In this document: positions 47,638 through 56,955 of the stretch, one piece after another | How positions within the stretch are numbered: the first letter of the stretch is position 1 | Layout: the number at the start of each line of letters is the position of its first letter | NCBI GenBank assembly: GCA_031178355.1 | Contig: JAPSJC010000004.1 | Location: 1 to 64,000 of the forward strand | DNA length: 64,000 nt | From: Ureibacillus sp. | GTDB taxonomy: Bacteria > Bacillota > Bacilli > Bacillales_A > Planococcaceae | Direction: 5' to 3' | Made by a program: the position numbers and the translations under genes | Notes under the pieces: model-generated | What the model saw: the letters and a program-made list of their open reading frames with translations, nothing else | Databases searched by the model: none | Told to the model about the DNA's origin: nothing

Positions 47638-48774
47638 ATGAGAAAATTAAAAATTGGTATAACATGTTATCCAACTGTTGGGGGATCAGGCGTCATTGCA
47701 ACAGAACTGGGAAAAATGCTTGCAGAGCGAGGACATGAAATCCATTTTATAACATCAAGTGTGCCATTTCGACTCAAGAAAATATATCCGAATGTATTTT
47801 TCCATGAAGTTGAAGTAAGTAATTATTCAGTATTCCAATATCCTCCGTATGACATTGCGTTAGCAAGTAAAATGGCAGATGTCATAAAAGAAGAGAAATT
47901 GGATGTCATTCATGTTCACTATGCAATTCCGCATGCAATATGTGCGGTACTTGCTAGAGAAATGTCCGGTGAAAACATTGGAATTGTAACTACATTACAT
48001 GGCACAGATATCTCAGTACTAGGGCAGGATTCTACACTAGCTCCAGCGATTCAATATGGGATTGATAAGTCTGATATTGTGACAGCTGTTTCAAATTCAT
48101 TAAAAGAACAAACATATGAATTAATTCAAACTACTAAAGAAATTGAAACCATATACAATTTTGTTGATGTTTCAGTTTTTAAACCAATAGATGTAGGAAA
48201 CTTAAAAGAACAATTTGGTATTCAAGAAGATGAGAAGGTAATCATTCACGTCTCAAACTTCCGGAAAATTAAGAACTTACCTGATATCGTCAATTCTTTT
48301 TTAAAAATACGTGACCAAATACCCGCTAAGCTATTGCTTGTTGGTGATGGCCCAGAGAAAAACCGGATCTTAGAAATCGCGAAAGAGTCGCCTTATAAAA
48401 AAGATATTCTATTTTTAGGTAAACAAGAAAATGTTGAACAATTGTTTGCTATAAGTGATTTAATGTTGTTACTTTCAGAAAAGGAATCATTTGGTTTAGT
48501 TTTATTAGAAGCTATGGCTTGCGGTGTTCCTGGAATTGGAACTCGTGTAGGTGGAATTCCTGAAGTAATTGATCATGGAGTAAATGGGTATTTAGTAGAG
48601 TTAGGTGATATAGATGCAACTGCTAAACATGCCCTAGAGTTACTATTGAATGAAGAAAAGCTAATCCGTTTCAGACAGGCTGCAATGTCAGCAACACAAG
48701 TGAAATTTGATTCTAAAAAAATTATCGACCATTATGAACAGTTATATGAACGACTGGCGGTACTAAGAGTATGA
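47638..48774 (+). CDS. bshA: N-acetyl-alpha-D-glucosaminyl L-malate synthase BshA
   Basis: BshA is a GT4 glycosyltransferase that joins UDP-GlcNAc and L-malate, the first step of bacillithiol synthesis. The 378-residue protein starts MRKLKIGITCYPTVGGSG and has the C-terminal E-x7-E donor motif ESFGLVLLE. The start ATG 47638 follows AAAGGATG. Bacillithiol function is supported by ypdA at 7.4 kb. In B. subtilis bshB1 sits just upstream of bshA; here that space (47445-47637) is empty. Confidence 0.95.
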   Translation: MRKLKIGITCYPTVGGSGVIATELGKMLAERGHEIHFITSSVPFRLKKIYPNVFFHEVEVSNYSVFQYPPYDIALASKMADVIKEEKLDVIHVHYAIPHAICAVLAREMSGENIGIVTTLHGTDISVLGQDSTLAPAIQYGIDKSDIVTAVSNSLKEQTYELIQTTKEIETIYNFVDVSVFKPIDVGNLKEQFGIQEDEKVIIHVSNFRKIKNLPDIVNSFLKIRDQIPAKLLLVGDGPEKNRILEIAKESPYKKDILFLGKQENVEQLFAISDLMLLLSEKESFGLVLLEAMACGVPGIGTRVGGIPEVIDHGVNGYLVELGDIDATAKHALELLLNEEKLIRFRQAAMSATQVKFDSKKIIDHYEQLYERLAVLRV

Positions 48775-49955
48775 GATTAACAAATGACTGGCAAGCTGCA
48801 ATACGTGTAATAGAAAAGATTGAAAAGTCAGGTTATGAGGCAGTAATTGTTGGTGGCGCGGTTAGGGATACCTTGCTTCAAAAGCAAGTAAATGATGTTG
48901 ATGTAGCAACAAGTGCTATGCCAGAGGAAATTAAGAAAATATTTCATTCTACTGTAGATATTGGAATTGCACACGGTACAGTACTGGTGCTCGATGAAGG
49001 CCAACCAATAGAAGTCACGACATACCGAACAGAAGGAATCTATGTAGATTTTCGTCGTCCAGAACAAGTAACTTTTGTTAAAAGTTTAGAGAAAGATTTA
49101 GAACGCCGTGATTTTACAATAAATGCTATGGCAATGACAAAATCAGGTGAACTGATCGACCTATATGGTGGCAGGAAGGATATAGAAAGCGGACTTATTC
49201 GGGCTGTTGGTGACCCTAATACTAGGTTTCGAGAAGATGCCCTTCGTATGTTGAGAGCAGTTCGTTTTAGTGCCCAATTAGGTTTTACAATAGAATCTAA
49301 AACTCTTTCGGCGATACAACAAGACAGCGATCTTATTGAGTTTATCGCAAAAGAAAGACTTCATATGGAATTAACCAAAATGTGGACTACTAACAAAGTT
49401 TATGATGGTATAAACGTTCTAGTCGAAAGTAAGTTAGCAGATTATCTAATGGGAGATTTTCATAAGTACTTAGAGGATTGGCGATACTTTTCTGCAACTA
49501 GTGCATTGGTTGGATGGGCGTATTTGTGTTTATTAAATCGAGAGCATCTAGGGGAAATTATTAATTACTACAAACTATCAAATAAAGAAAAGAATTTTAT
49601 ACGGAACGTCCTTAATGCTTATCAATCCTTGCTAAATCGTTGGAACGAGCTGGATTATTTCCAGTACGATTTAGAAACGTTAGAAGTTGCATATGATTTT
49701 GCTATTTGGCAAAAAGAAAAAGTGCCATTTCGTAAAGAACACATTGCACTTGTAAAATCTAATCTACCTATCCAATCAATTGGGCAATTAGCTATTAATG
49801 GGAATCACTTAAAGGATTGGGCTTCTCAAAAAGGTGGACCTTGGCTCAAAGTTGCTCTTGATGCAGCATTACTTGCTGTGCTAAAAGGACAAATAAAAAA
49901 TGATGAAAAGCATTTGAAGGACTGGTTTTTAAATGAATTTAACGATGAAGGATGA
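48771..49955 (+). CDS. cca: CCA-adding tRNA nucleotidyltransferase
   Basis: Cca adds or repairs the 3' CCA end of tRNA. The 394-residue class II nucleotidyltransferase has VGGAVRDTLL and the metal-binding DVDVAT, then RRDFTINAMA and the NTP-selecting region EDALRMLRAVRF. It overlaps the bshA stop as ATGA, and birA begins within its last codons, making a tight bshA-cca-birA transcript as in Bacillus. Confidence 0.96.
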   Translation: MRLTNDWQAAIRVIEKIEKSGYEAVIVGGAVRDTLLQKQVNDVDVATSAMPEEIKKIFHSTVDIGIAHGTVLVLDEGQPIEVTTYRTEGIYVDFRRPEQVTFVKSLEKDLERRDFTINAMAMTKSGELIDLYGGRKDIESGLIRAVGDPNTRFREDALRMLRAVRFSAQLGFTIESKTLSAIQQDSDLIEFIAKERLHMELTKMWTTNKVYDGINVLVESKLADYLMGDFHKYLEDWRYFSATSALVGWAYLCLLNREHLGEIINYYKLSNKEKNFIRNVLNAYQSLLNRWNELDYFQYDLETLEVAYDFAIWQKEKVPFRKEHIALVKSNLPIQSIGQLAINGNHLKDWASQKGGPWLKVALDAALLAVLKGQIKNDEKHLKDWFLNEFNDEG

Positions 49956-50919
49956 AATATTATGTAAGTTCTTGGAATCAGAAAACCTCCCAATTTCTGG
50001 GCAACAACTTGCAGAGGAATTGGGAATTTCTCGAACTGCAATTTGGAAGCATCTTCAAACCCTTCAGGATGAAGGCTATGTTTTTGAAACGATAAAGAAA
50101 AAAGGCTATGTATTAGTTTCAAAACCAGATCGAGTTGATCCGGCTCGTATATCCTCTTTTCTTGAAACACAGAACTTAGGCCACACTATCAAATATTTTG
50201 AGGAGTGTGGATCCACCCAAGTAATTGCACATGAAATGGCCAGAGATGGTGCAGAAGATGGTACAATTGTTGTTGCTGAAAGTCAGACAGCAGGTAAAGG
50301 GAGAATGGCAAGACCATGGGAATCGACAAAAGGTAAAGGTATTTGGATGACTTTAACTATTCGTCCAAATATATTGCCACACCAAGCTCCACAATATACA
50401 TTAATTGCGGCAGTTGCGGTAGTAGTAGCAATGAAAACCTTAATTAAAAATTCTAATCCAGTGATAAAATGGCCAAATGATATTTTATTTAATGGTAAAA
50501 AATGTACTGGTATTTTAACAGAGATGATCGCAGAAATAGATCGTGTTCAAGCATTATTAATAGGAATAGGTATAAATGTTAATCAGCAACTAACCGATTT
50601 TCCAGAAGAACTAAGAGAGATAGCAACTTCATTATCAATTGAAGAAAATAGAGAATTAGACCGAGCGAAACTTATCGCAACAATTCTATATTATATTGAA
50701 AAGTATTCTGATATTTACTTACAACAAGGCTTTCAACCTATTAAAACTTTATGGGAAGAAAACTCAGGAACGATTGGTAAGAAAATTAAAGCTACCACAC
50801 TACGTGAAGTAATTGAAGGAACTGCCATTGGAATAACAGAAGATGGAGTTCTTGAAATAAAAGATTTAAGTGGTGAAATAAGACGTATTTACTCGGCCGA
50901 TATAGAGATTGAAAAATAA
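49933..50919 (+). CDS. birA: Bifunctional biotin ligase / biotin operon repressor
   Basis: BirA attaches biotin to carrier proteins such as acetyl-CoA carboxylase and represses bio genes when charged with biotinyl-AMP. The 328-residue protein has an N-terminal winged helix (LAEELGISRTAIWKHLQTL), the catalytic GKGRMARPWES and KWPNDILFN, and a C-terminal SH3-like domain ending IYSADIEI. The start at ATG 49933 lies 23 bases inside cca. ATG 49945 is possible, as no clear ribosome site is seen for either. Confidence 0.95.
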   Translation: MNLTMKDEILCKFLESENLPISGQQLAEELGISRTAIWKHLQTLQDEGYVFETIKKKGYVLVSKPDRVDPARISSFLETQNLGHTIKYFEECGSTQVIAHEMARDGAEDGTIVVAESQTAGKGRMARPWESTKGKGIWMTLTIRPNILPHQAPQYTLIAAVAVVVAMKTLIKNSNPVIKWPNDILFNGKKCTGILTEMIAEIDRVQALLIGIGINVNQQLTDFPEELREIATSLSIEENRELDRAKLIATILYYIEKYSDIYLQQGFQPIKTLWEENSGTIGKKIKATTLREVIEGTAIGITEDGVLEIKDLSGEIRRIYSADIEIEK

Positions 50920-50933
50920 TCTAAACCTAATTC

Positions 50934-51127
50934 ATACTGTACGTTTTCTTTAGAAGCTGTTATAGTAGCCATATGGACAGTATCAAATTGAACTGTACCT
51001 TTGAACGAACTACTATAAAAAAATCTGCCTTGATCTTTTTAGACAAGGACGGAAGAAAACGACGCGTTAACAATTCATTTTTTTAAACGACGCAACCCTT
51101 CTGTCCATTAAACAGAAGGGTTTTTTT
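50934..51127 (+). promoter_or_regulatory. Structured panB leader with competing terminator and antiterminator
   Basis: A terminator is formed by AACCCTTCTGT (51094-51104) and ACAGAAGGGTT (51112-51122) plus T-run. Its left arm can instead pair with GGACGGAAG (51047-51055) through CTTCTGTCC (51098-51106), making an antiterminator. A 9-base direct repeat AAACGACGC occurs at 51057-51065 and 51085-51093. Upstream, ATACTGT (50934-50940) can pair with ACAGTAT (50977-50983). This suggests transcription attenuation of panBCD. No known riboswitch or T-box signature was found. Confidence 0.45.
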
Positions 51128-51206
51128 AGTGGGATGCATGAATAGCTTTCTAGTCTCAAATCATGTTTTCCTAGTTTTCTTCTTGCAAATAAGAGGAGGA
51201 ATGAAA

Positions 51207-52043
51207 ATGAAAACGACAAGTGACTTTTTAAAAATGAAACAAAATGATGAAAAAATTGTCATGATTACAGCTTACGACTATCCGGCAGCTAAGTTTTCTG
51301 AAGAAGCTCAAGTTGACATGATTTTAGTGGGTGATTCTTTAGGGATGGTTGTACTAGGATATGATTCAACCATTCCGGTTACGGTTGAAGATATGATTCA
51401 CCACGCAAAAGCGGTTCGTAGAGGGGCAAAAGATACATTTGTAGTTGTTGATATGCCTTTTGGTTCATATCATGGAGATCCAAATGAGGCATTACGTATT
51501 GCAGTCCGTATGATTCAAGAAACGGGTGCGGATGCATTAAAACTTGAAGGTGCAGATGAAGTAACCGATGTCATTAGAAAACTAACAAATGCTGGAATAC
51601 CAGTCGTATCGCACTTAGGTTTAACACCTCAATCAGTAGGCGTTCTCGGTGGGTATAAAGTTCAAGGAAAAACAGCAGAACAAGCTGAGAAACTAATTGA
51701 AGATGCAAAACGATGTGAAGAAGCTGGCGTATTGGCAGTCGTATTAGAATGTATTCCACATCAATTAACAGAAGTAGTTACAAAAGAATTAGTTATACCA
51801 ACTATTGGCATTGGGGCTGGACCAGAGGCGGATGGTCAAGTACTCGTATATCATGATTTGTTAAAATATGGAAATCATCATATTCCTAAATTCGCTGAAA
51901 GTTTTGCGCTTGTAGGTAATGAAATTTTACGAGGTATAAAAGGCTATACTGACGCAGTAAGAGACCGTGCGTTCCCAACACTTGCACATAGTTTTACGAT
52001 GAAGACAGAACAGCTTACTCAAATTTATGGGGGAACCAAATAA
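51207..52043 (+). CDS. panB: 3-methyl-2-oxobutanoate hydroxymethyltransferase
   Basis: PanB makes ketopantoate from 2-oxoisovalerate and methylene-tetrahydrofolate, the first step to pantothenate and coenzyme A. The 278-residue protein has [21 protein letters not shown] and [14 protein letters not shown]. The start ATG 51207 lies seven bases after AGGAGG; ATG 51201 is too close to it. The TAA stop overlaps the panC ATG by one base, so panBCD is a tight operon. Confidence 0.97.
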   Translation: MKTTSDFLKMKQNDEKIVMITAYDYPAAKFSEEAQVDMILVGDSLGMVVLGYDSTIPVTVEDMIHHAKAVRRGAKDTFVVVDMPFGSYHGDPNEALRIAVRMIQETGADALKLEGADEVTDVIRKLTNAGIPVVSHLGLTPQSVGVLGGYKVQGKTAEQAEKLIEDAKRCEEAGVLAVVLECIPHQLTEVVTKELVIPTIGIGAGPEADGQVLVYHDLLKYGNHHIPKFAESFALVGNEILRGIKGYTDAVRDRAFPTLAHSFTMKTEQLTQIYGGTK

Positions 52044-52906
52044 TGGAAGTTATAAAAACCATTGCGTTACTCAAAAAGCGAGTAAAAAAAGCGAAATTAG
52101 ATGGTAAAACGATTGGGTTAGTGCCAACAATGGGATACTTGCATGAAGGTCATTTGACATTAGCAAACGAAGCAAGGCAAGAGAATGACATTGTAATCAT
52201 GAGCATTTTTGTTAACCCTACACAATTTGGGCCAAACGAAGATTTCGAATCCTATCCACGGGATTTAGAACGTGACTGTAAACTTGCAGAACCTGTAGGA
52301 GTAGATATTATTTTTGCGCCATCAGTAGAAGAAATGTATCCAACAGATGGTGGTATCGCTATTCGTGCAGGGAGACAATCTGAAATTTTATGTGGTGCAT
52401 CCAGACCAGGGCACTTTGATGGGGTTCTCCAAGTGGTTGCCAAACTATTTCATTTAAGTGAAGCTGATCGTGCATATTTTGGACAGAAGGATGCTCAACA
52501 GGTAGCAATTATACAAACAATGGTAAGAGATTATAATTTCCCACTGCAAATACGTACCATACCAATCGTGCGAGAAAAAGATGGTTTAGCAAAATCTTCT
52601 CGTAATGTATATTTAACAGAACAGGATAGAAAAGAAGCTCCAGCGATTTATGAATCTCTAAATATTGCAAAAGAGGAATATTTATTAAGCAGAAATGTTG
52701 ATAAGGCAATTGAACTAGCTGCTAAACATATAAATGAAAAAACAAATGGTAGAATTGACTACCTTCAATTATTATCATATCCGGATCTTAAATCGGTAAC
52801 AGATGAAACTACACATTTCCTACTAGCAACAGCAGTGTATATCGGAAAAACAAGATTAATAGATAATATGATATTTTTAAACAAAGGAGTAATACAACAT
52901 GTTTAG
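52043..52906 (+). CDS. panC: Pantothenate synthetase (pantoate-beta-alanine ligase)
   Basis: PanC joins pantoate and beta-alanine using ATP. The 287-residue protein has the nucleotide-binding [21 protein letters not shown], the KSSRNVYL loop and a QKDAQQ pattern. It is coupled to panB by a one-base overlap, and its last codons contain the panD ribosome site. Confidence 0.97.
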   Translation: MEVIKTIALLKKRVKKAKLDGKTIGLVPTMGYLHEGHLTLANEARQENDIVIMSIFVNPTQFGPNEDFESYPRDLERDCKLAEPVGVDIIFAPSVEEMYPTDGGIAIRAGRQSEILCGASRPGHFDGVLQVVAKLFHLSEADRAYFGQKDAQQVAIIQTMVRDYNFPLQIRTIPIVREKDGLAKSSRNVYLTEQDRKEAPAIYESLNIAKEEYLLSRNVDKAIELAAKHINEKTNGRIDYLQLLSYPDLKSVTDETTHFLLATAVYIGKTRLIDNMIFLNKGVIQHV

Positions 52907-53282
52907 AATGATGATGAATAGTAAAATCCACCGTGCACAAGTGACTCAGGCAGATTTAAATTACGTTGGATCAATCACAATTGATCATGATATTTTAGAT
53001 GCAGTTGGAATGTTACCAAATGAAAAAGTACATGTTGTAAATAACAATAATGGTGCTCGATTTGAGACATACATTATTGCCGGGGAACGTGGTAGCGGTG
53101 TCATTTGTGTCAATGGTGCTGCAGCTAGACTGGTGCAAAAAGGTGATATCGTCATTGTAATTTCTTATGTATATGTGGATAGTAAAGAAGCAGTAGAGCA
53201 CAAACCAACAGTGGCAATTATGGGTGAAAACAATACTATTAAAGAAATGATAAACTACGAACCAGAATCGACAGTTTTATAA
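52899..53282 (+). CDS. panD: Aspartate 1-decarboxylase precursor
   Basis: PanD makes beta-alanine from L-aspartate for pantothenate. It is made as an inactive precursor that cuts itself between Gly24 and Ser25 (in NYVGSITID), leaving a pyruvoyl group. The 127-residue length is standard. Other motifs are [11 protein letters not shown] and [11 protein letters not shown]. It overlaps panC by eight bases and uses AAAGGAG inside panC. Confidence 0.97.
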   Translation: MFRMMMNSKIHRAQVTQADLNYVGSITIDHDILDAVGMLPNEKVHVVNNNNGARFETYIIAGERGSGVICVNGAAARLVQKGDIVIVISYVYVDSKEAVEHKPTVAIMGENNTIKEMINYEPESTVL

Positions 53283-53297
53283 ATATAATGATTTAAC

Positions 53298-53320
53298 GGG
53301 ATAACTATTCCTTCTTTTTT
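53298..53320 (+). terminator. Short terminator after panD
   Basis: GGGAT (53298-53302) pairs with ATTCC (53307-53311) and is followed by TTCTTTTTT. Confidence 0.5.
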
Positions 53321-53334
53321 CGATAAAAAACATC

Positions 53335-53363
53335 TTGATTTCTTATATAAAACAGGTTATAAT
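53335..53363 (+). promoter_or_regulatory. Consensus promoter of the putative small RNA
   Basis: TTGATT (53335-53340), an exact 17-base spacer and a perfect TATAAT (53358-53363). Transcription would begin near 53370. Confidence 0.7.
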
Positions 53364-53369
53364 TATTTT

Positions 53370-53478
53370 AGGTGCCAAACCTAGTAAAGTATTTACTTTA
53401 CAACAATTGAATTCATAACGACTCGGATTTGTCGGAGTTCGATTGCACAGCAGGGTGATGAGCCCCTGCTTTTTTTAT
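53370..53478 (+). ncRNA. Putative small non-coding RNA upstream of dinG
   Basis: The unit runs from the predicted start near 53370 to a strong terminator (AGCAGGG at 53449-53455 with CCCTGCT at 53464-53470, then seven T), giving about 109 nt. It contains a 5' hairpin (GTAAAGTA with TACTTTAC, 53384-53401) and an ACTCGGA...GGAGT stem. No open frame with a ribosome site exists in it. It could also be an attenuated dinG leader. I do not match it to a known RNA family. Confidence 0.55.
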
Positions 53479-53491
53479 TATATGAAATAGT

Positions 53492-53529
53492 ACCTATTTA
53501 CTTTAGCACTAAAGTAAATAGGTTTTTTT
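53492..53529 (+). terminator. Second strong hairpin terminator before dinG
   Basis: Perfect 15-bp arms (53492-53506 and 53509-53523) are followed by seven T. The segment TATTTACTTTA is shared with the small RNA's 5' hairpin (53390-53400). A weak promoter ATGACC, 17 bases, TAAAAT downstream may drive dinG. Confidence 0.75.
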
Positions 53530-53626
53530 GTGAGAAATATACATATTGAAATAGGTAAAGCATGACCTAATGTGCTGTATATGATAAAATTCCATTATAT
53601 TTATCGGATTGAGAGTTGAAGATAAA

Positions 53627-56404
53627 ATGGAAAGTCAAAAATTTGCAATTGTAGATTTGGAAACGACCGGTCATTCGCCTGTGAATGGTGATCGAATGAT
53701 TCAAATTGCAATTGTCATCATGATTGATTGGAAAGTTGAAAAGACTTTTACAACCTTCATTCATCCAGGAAAATCAATTCCACTTTTTATACAAGATTTA
53801 ACAAATATTACAGATAATGATATAAAAGATGCCGAACCCTTTGAATCGCATGCTGATATGATTTATGACTTAATGCAAGATGCTATATTTGTTGCTCATA
53901 ATGCAGATTTTGATTTATCTTTTTTACAGTCGGAGTTTGTACGTGCTGGTCTTCCAAAATGGAGAGGGAAAAAAATTGATACAGTTGAGTTAGCGAAAAT
54001 TGTTTTTCCAATGTCACTAAGCTATAAACTAGGAGATTTGGCATTAGACTTAAATATACCACTGGATAATGCACATAGGGCGGATGATGATGCCTTTGCT
54101 TGTGCTATGTTGTTGAAGAAATGTTGGGAAGAACTGCTGACATTGCCACAATCCACATTAGAACAGCTGCATAAATACTCATTTCGATTAAAATCTGATT
54201 TGTCGCAACTTTTTTTCAATGCATTACAACTAAAAAGAAAAACAATTGATCAAGATGATCACGTTTTTTATTTTGAGCAATTGGCAATTAAAAGGAAAAT
54301 AAAACCTAAACGGACTCAAATGGAGCTAAATGTAAATTATCCACTAACTAATTTAAATAAAGTAAATCTATTTAAAAATGCGCTTGAAAACTTTGAAGAA
54401 AGACCAAAGCAATTTAAAATGATGGATTTAATTTGGGAAAATTTAAATGACCAAGCTGAAGTAGTAATTGAAGCTTCAACAGGTATTGGGAAAACGCTAG
54501 GTTATTTACTACCAGCGGTTCTTTACGCCAAAGAAACTAAAGGAAAGGTATGTATCAGCACATATACCTCTCATTTACTAGATCAGCTTTTAAGTAGTGA
54601 AATTCCAAAAATGGAAAAAATACTAGGGGCAAGTATAAATGTTGTCCTACTTAAGGGAATGCATAATTATATTGATATAGAGCGCTTTGCACAAATGATA
54701 CAAATGAAAGATCTTTCCTACGATGAAACACTTACGATGTTGCAAGTCCTTATATGGTTAACTAAAACAGAGTCAGGAGACATGGGGGAGTTAACAGTTT
54801 CTGGAGGAGGACAATTGTTTTTAGAGAAAATCCGGAAAAGTCCCGATTCAACCAAAAACAAAAAAACTAATTTTGATTATTATAATCAAGCAATCGAAGA
54901 TATAGAAATGGCGGATCTTATTATTACGAATCATGCCATGTTAATTGCGGATTTAAATAGAAAAACACCAATTTTTAAAGACATAAATGCTTTTATTATC
55001 GATGAGGCACACCAATTTATTCAGGCAGCAGAAAATCGTGATGAATCTATTTTAACATATACAAATTGGAAATATTCTTTTGGACAAATCGGGCTGTCTA
55101 CCGACGAACAGTTATTTTCATCGATGAAAAAGCTTGTCCAAAATAATAAACACAATTCATTAAAATTATTTAATCAATTAGAAAAAATATTTATAAATAT
55201 TGTAGAATTATTTGATTTATCGATGAACAGCCTTGCTAAAAACTTTAAAACGTCAAGTTTTAAAAGTAAACATGAGACAAAATATACAGCATTTTTACAA
55301 GATATTTTAAATCAAGTAAGTGTTAATGAAGTGTCCAAAAGGATTCAAGAATGGATAGATATTGCAGAGAACATAGCAATTTCGATAGATAACGATGTAG
55401 AACAAATATCACATGAGCACGTTTCAACTCTAGAACAATGGAAGTATTGGATTCGAGAATTTAAAATAAAAGCTCATGAATGGGATGAAATTTTTCAAAA
55501 TCAAAGTACTGACTTTTCAAGCTGGGTTGAAATGGATTTAAGAAATATTCCTGGTAGTATTAAAATTTATAAAAAGCCGATTGATGTGAAAAACACTGTT
55601 TACCAGCTATTTCATGAGGTTAGGAAGAAAGGATCAATCATTTGGACTTCAGGAACAATGACTGTTCCGAACAATAAAAGATATATTACGGAGCAATTGG
55701 GTATTAGTCCTACTACACCGATTCATTCTTTTATAGCAGAGCAAGGTTACTACAGCGGTGCAAGAGCTTATATTGTAAGTGATATGCCAGACATTCAAGG
55801 CGTTTCGCAAAATGAGTATGTTGAATCAGTTGCTCTGGCAGTTACTAGAACAGTGCGAGCAACAGATGGTCGTTGTTTTGTTTTATTTACATCTCAAGAA
55901 ATGTTGAAAAAAACGGTTGAGCTAATACAAGAAAGTGAACTGTTACATGACTATATGTTATTTGCACAAGGGATTACACCTGGCAGTCGTATGAGACTAT
56001 TAAAAGGATTCCAAAAATTCAACCATTCCGTTTTATTTGGTACAAATAGTTTTTGGGAGGGTGTAGACGTACCTGGGGAAAGTCTTTCTTCAGTTATTAT
56101 TGTACGATTACCATTTACAGCGCCTGAAGAACCAACGTTTAAAGCTAAATCTAATATGTTACAACAACAGGGTAGAAATGCATTTAAAGAGTTATCGCTA
56201 CCAGATGCTATTATTCGCTTTAAACAAGGCTTTGGAAGATTGATTAGAACTTCCAAAGATAAAGGCGCATTTATTGTGTTAGACAGAAGGATTGAAACAA
56301 AATCATACGGTAAGGAATTTATTGAATCATTACCACCAATAACAATTCAAAAACTACCTCTACAAGATATGGTTTTAGAACTTGAACATTGGTATAATAG
56401 CTAA
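53627..56404 (+). CDS. dinG: DinG-family exonuclease with a helicase-like domain
   Basis: This 925-residue protein has an N-terminal DEDDh 3'-5' exonuclease domain (about 1-165: DLETTG, HNADFDLSFL, HRADDDA) and a C-terminal XPD-like ATPase (Walker A ASTGIGKTLGYL, IDEAHQF, SGTMT, and GRLIRTSKDKG). The four cysteines that hold the iron-sulfur cluster in XPD-type helicases are not visible between Walker A and DEAH (KGMHNYIDIERF is where one is expected). The protein may therefore act mainly as a nuclease, as reported for Staphylococcus DinG. The start is taken as ATG 53627; TTG 53609 is an alternative, and both ribosome sites are weak. Confidence 0.93.
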   Translation: MESQKFAIVDLETTGHSPVNGDRMIQIAIVIMIDWKVEKTFTTFIHPGKSIPLFIQDLTNITDNDIKDAEPFESHADMIYDLMQDAIFVAHNADFDLSFLQSEFVRAGLPKWRGKKIDTVELAKIVFPMSLSYKLGDLALDLNIPLDNAHRADDDAFACAMLLKKCWEELLTLPQSTLEQLHKYSFRLKSDLSQLFFNALQLKRKTIDQDDHVFYFEQLAIKRKIKPKRTQMELNVNYPLTNLNKVNLFKNALENFEERPKQFKMMDLIWENLNDQAEVVIEASTGIGKTLGYLLPAVLYAKETKGKVCISTYTSHLLDQLLSSEIPKMEKILGASINVVLLKGMHNYIDIERFAQMIQMKDLSYDETLTMLQVLIWLTKTESGDMGELTVSGGGQLFLEKIRKSPDSTKNKKTNFDYYNQAIEDIEMADLIITNHAMLIADLNRKTPIFKDINAFIIDEAHQFIQAAENRDESILTYTNWKYSFGQIGLSTDEQLFSSMKKLVQNNKHNSLKLFNQLEKIFINIVELFDLSMNSLAKNFKTSSFKSKHETKYTAFLQDILNQVSVNEVSKRIQEWIDIAENIAISIDNDVEQISHEHVSTLEQWKYWIREFKIKAHEWDEIFQNQSTDFSSWVEMDLRNIPGSIKIYKKPIDVKNTVYQLFHEVRKKGSIIWTSGTMTVPNNKRYITEQLGISPTTPIHSFIAEQGYYSGARAYIVSDMPDIQGVSQNEYVESVALAVTRTVRATDGRCFVLFTSQEMLKKTVELIQESELLHDYMLFAQGITPGSRMRLLKGFQKFNHSVLFGTNSFWEGVDVPGESLSSVIIVRLPFTAPEEPTFKAKSNMLQQQGRNAFKELSLPDAIIRFKQGFGRLIRTSKDKGAFIVLDRRIETKSYGKEFIESLPPITIQKLPLQDMVLELEHWYNS

Positions 56405-56432
56405 GATAAGGAAAGAAAGCAGGTTGACATTA

Positions 56433-56939
56433 ATGGAGAAAAACAAAAAAGATCAAATAAAGAATTGGGTAATTTTTATCGTTCTCTTTATTTTATCTAT
56501 GTCACTTGTCATTTCAATCCTAGTTCTTTCTCAAGCCATGAAGCCAATAAAGGACATCGAAATACAAGCAGAAGAGTTAGCAGTTTCCTCTAATTCGCTG
56601 TCAGTTATAACAGATTCCTATATTTACAATGGAAATAAACCGTATATTACCGTTTTCGGGGAAGATGAGGATGGTAATGAGAAGGCAATTTTTGTTCCGA
56701 TCAGTTTAGAAGAAAATTCGATTCAGGAAGTATATTTGCAGGACGGGATTTCGAGAGAAGAAGCTCTATCATTCATTGAGAATGAAAGAGAAGTAAAAAA
56801 AATACTGCATACAAAGTTAGGTTATGAAGATGCAGGTGTTGTTTGGGAAATTACATATACAAACAATGCGGATAAACTCAATTATGTCTATATTATGTTT
56901 GAAGACGGACAATGGTGGAAACGAATTTTGAACTTATAG
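56433..56939 (+). CDS. ypmB: YpmB, membrane-anchored PepSY-like protein
   Basis: This 168-residue protein has a short charged N-terminus, one membrane helix (about 12-33), and an external domain with PepSY/DUF5590 character (EDAGVVWEITYTNNADKLNYVYI). The function is unknown. The start ATG 56433 follows AGCAGGTTGA; TTG 56424 is possible. It lies between dinG and aspB as in B. subtilis, though ypmA is missing. It ends 16 bases before aspB. Confidence 0.85.
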   Translation: MEKNKKDQIKNWVIFIVLFILSMSLVISILVLSQAMKPIKDIEIQAEELAVSSNSLSVITDSYIYNGNKPYITVFGEDEDGNEKAIFVPISLEENSIQEVYLQDGISREEALSFIENEREVKKILHTKLGYEDAGVVWEITYTNNADKLNYVYIMFEDGQWWKRILNL

Positions 56940-56955
56940 AGGAGTAGATTTTTAA

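Noticed and set aside
50920-51128. A T-box leader before panB
   Set aside because: The conserved T-box core (AGGGTGGNACCGCG-like) is absent; only a terminator/antiterminator pair is visible.
53430-53452. A tRNA-like T-arm (GGAGTTCGATT) in the putative small RNA
   Set aside because: No matching acceptor stem, anticodon arm or CCA end could be built around it.
54480-55010. Loss of iron-sulfur cysteines in DinG as a new finding
   Set aside because: Staphylococcal DinG is already known to lack the cluster and to act as a nuclease, so this is probably a normal feature of the Firmicute family. It is recorded in the gene entry.
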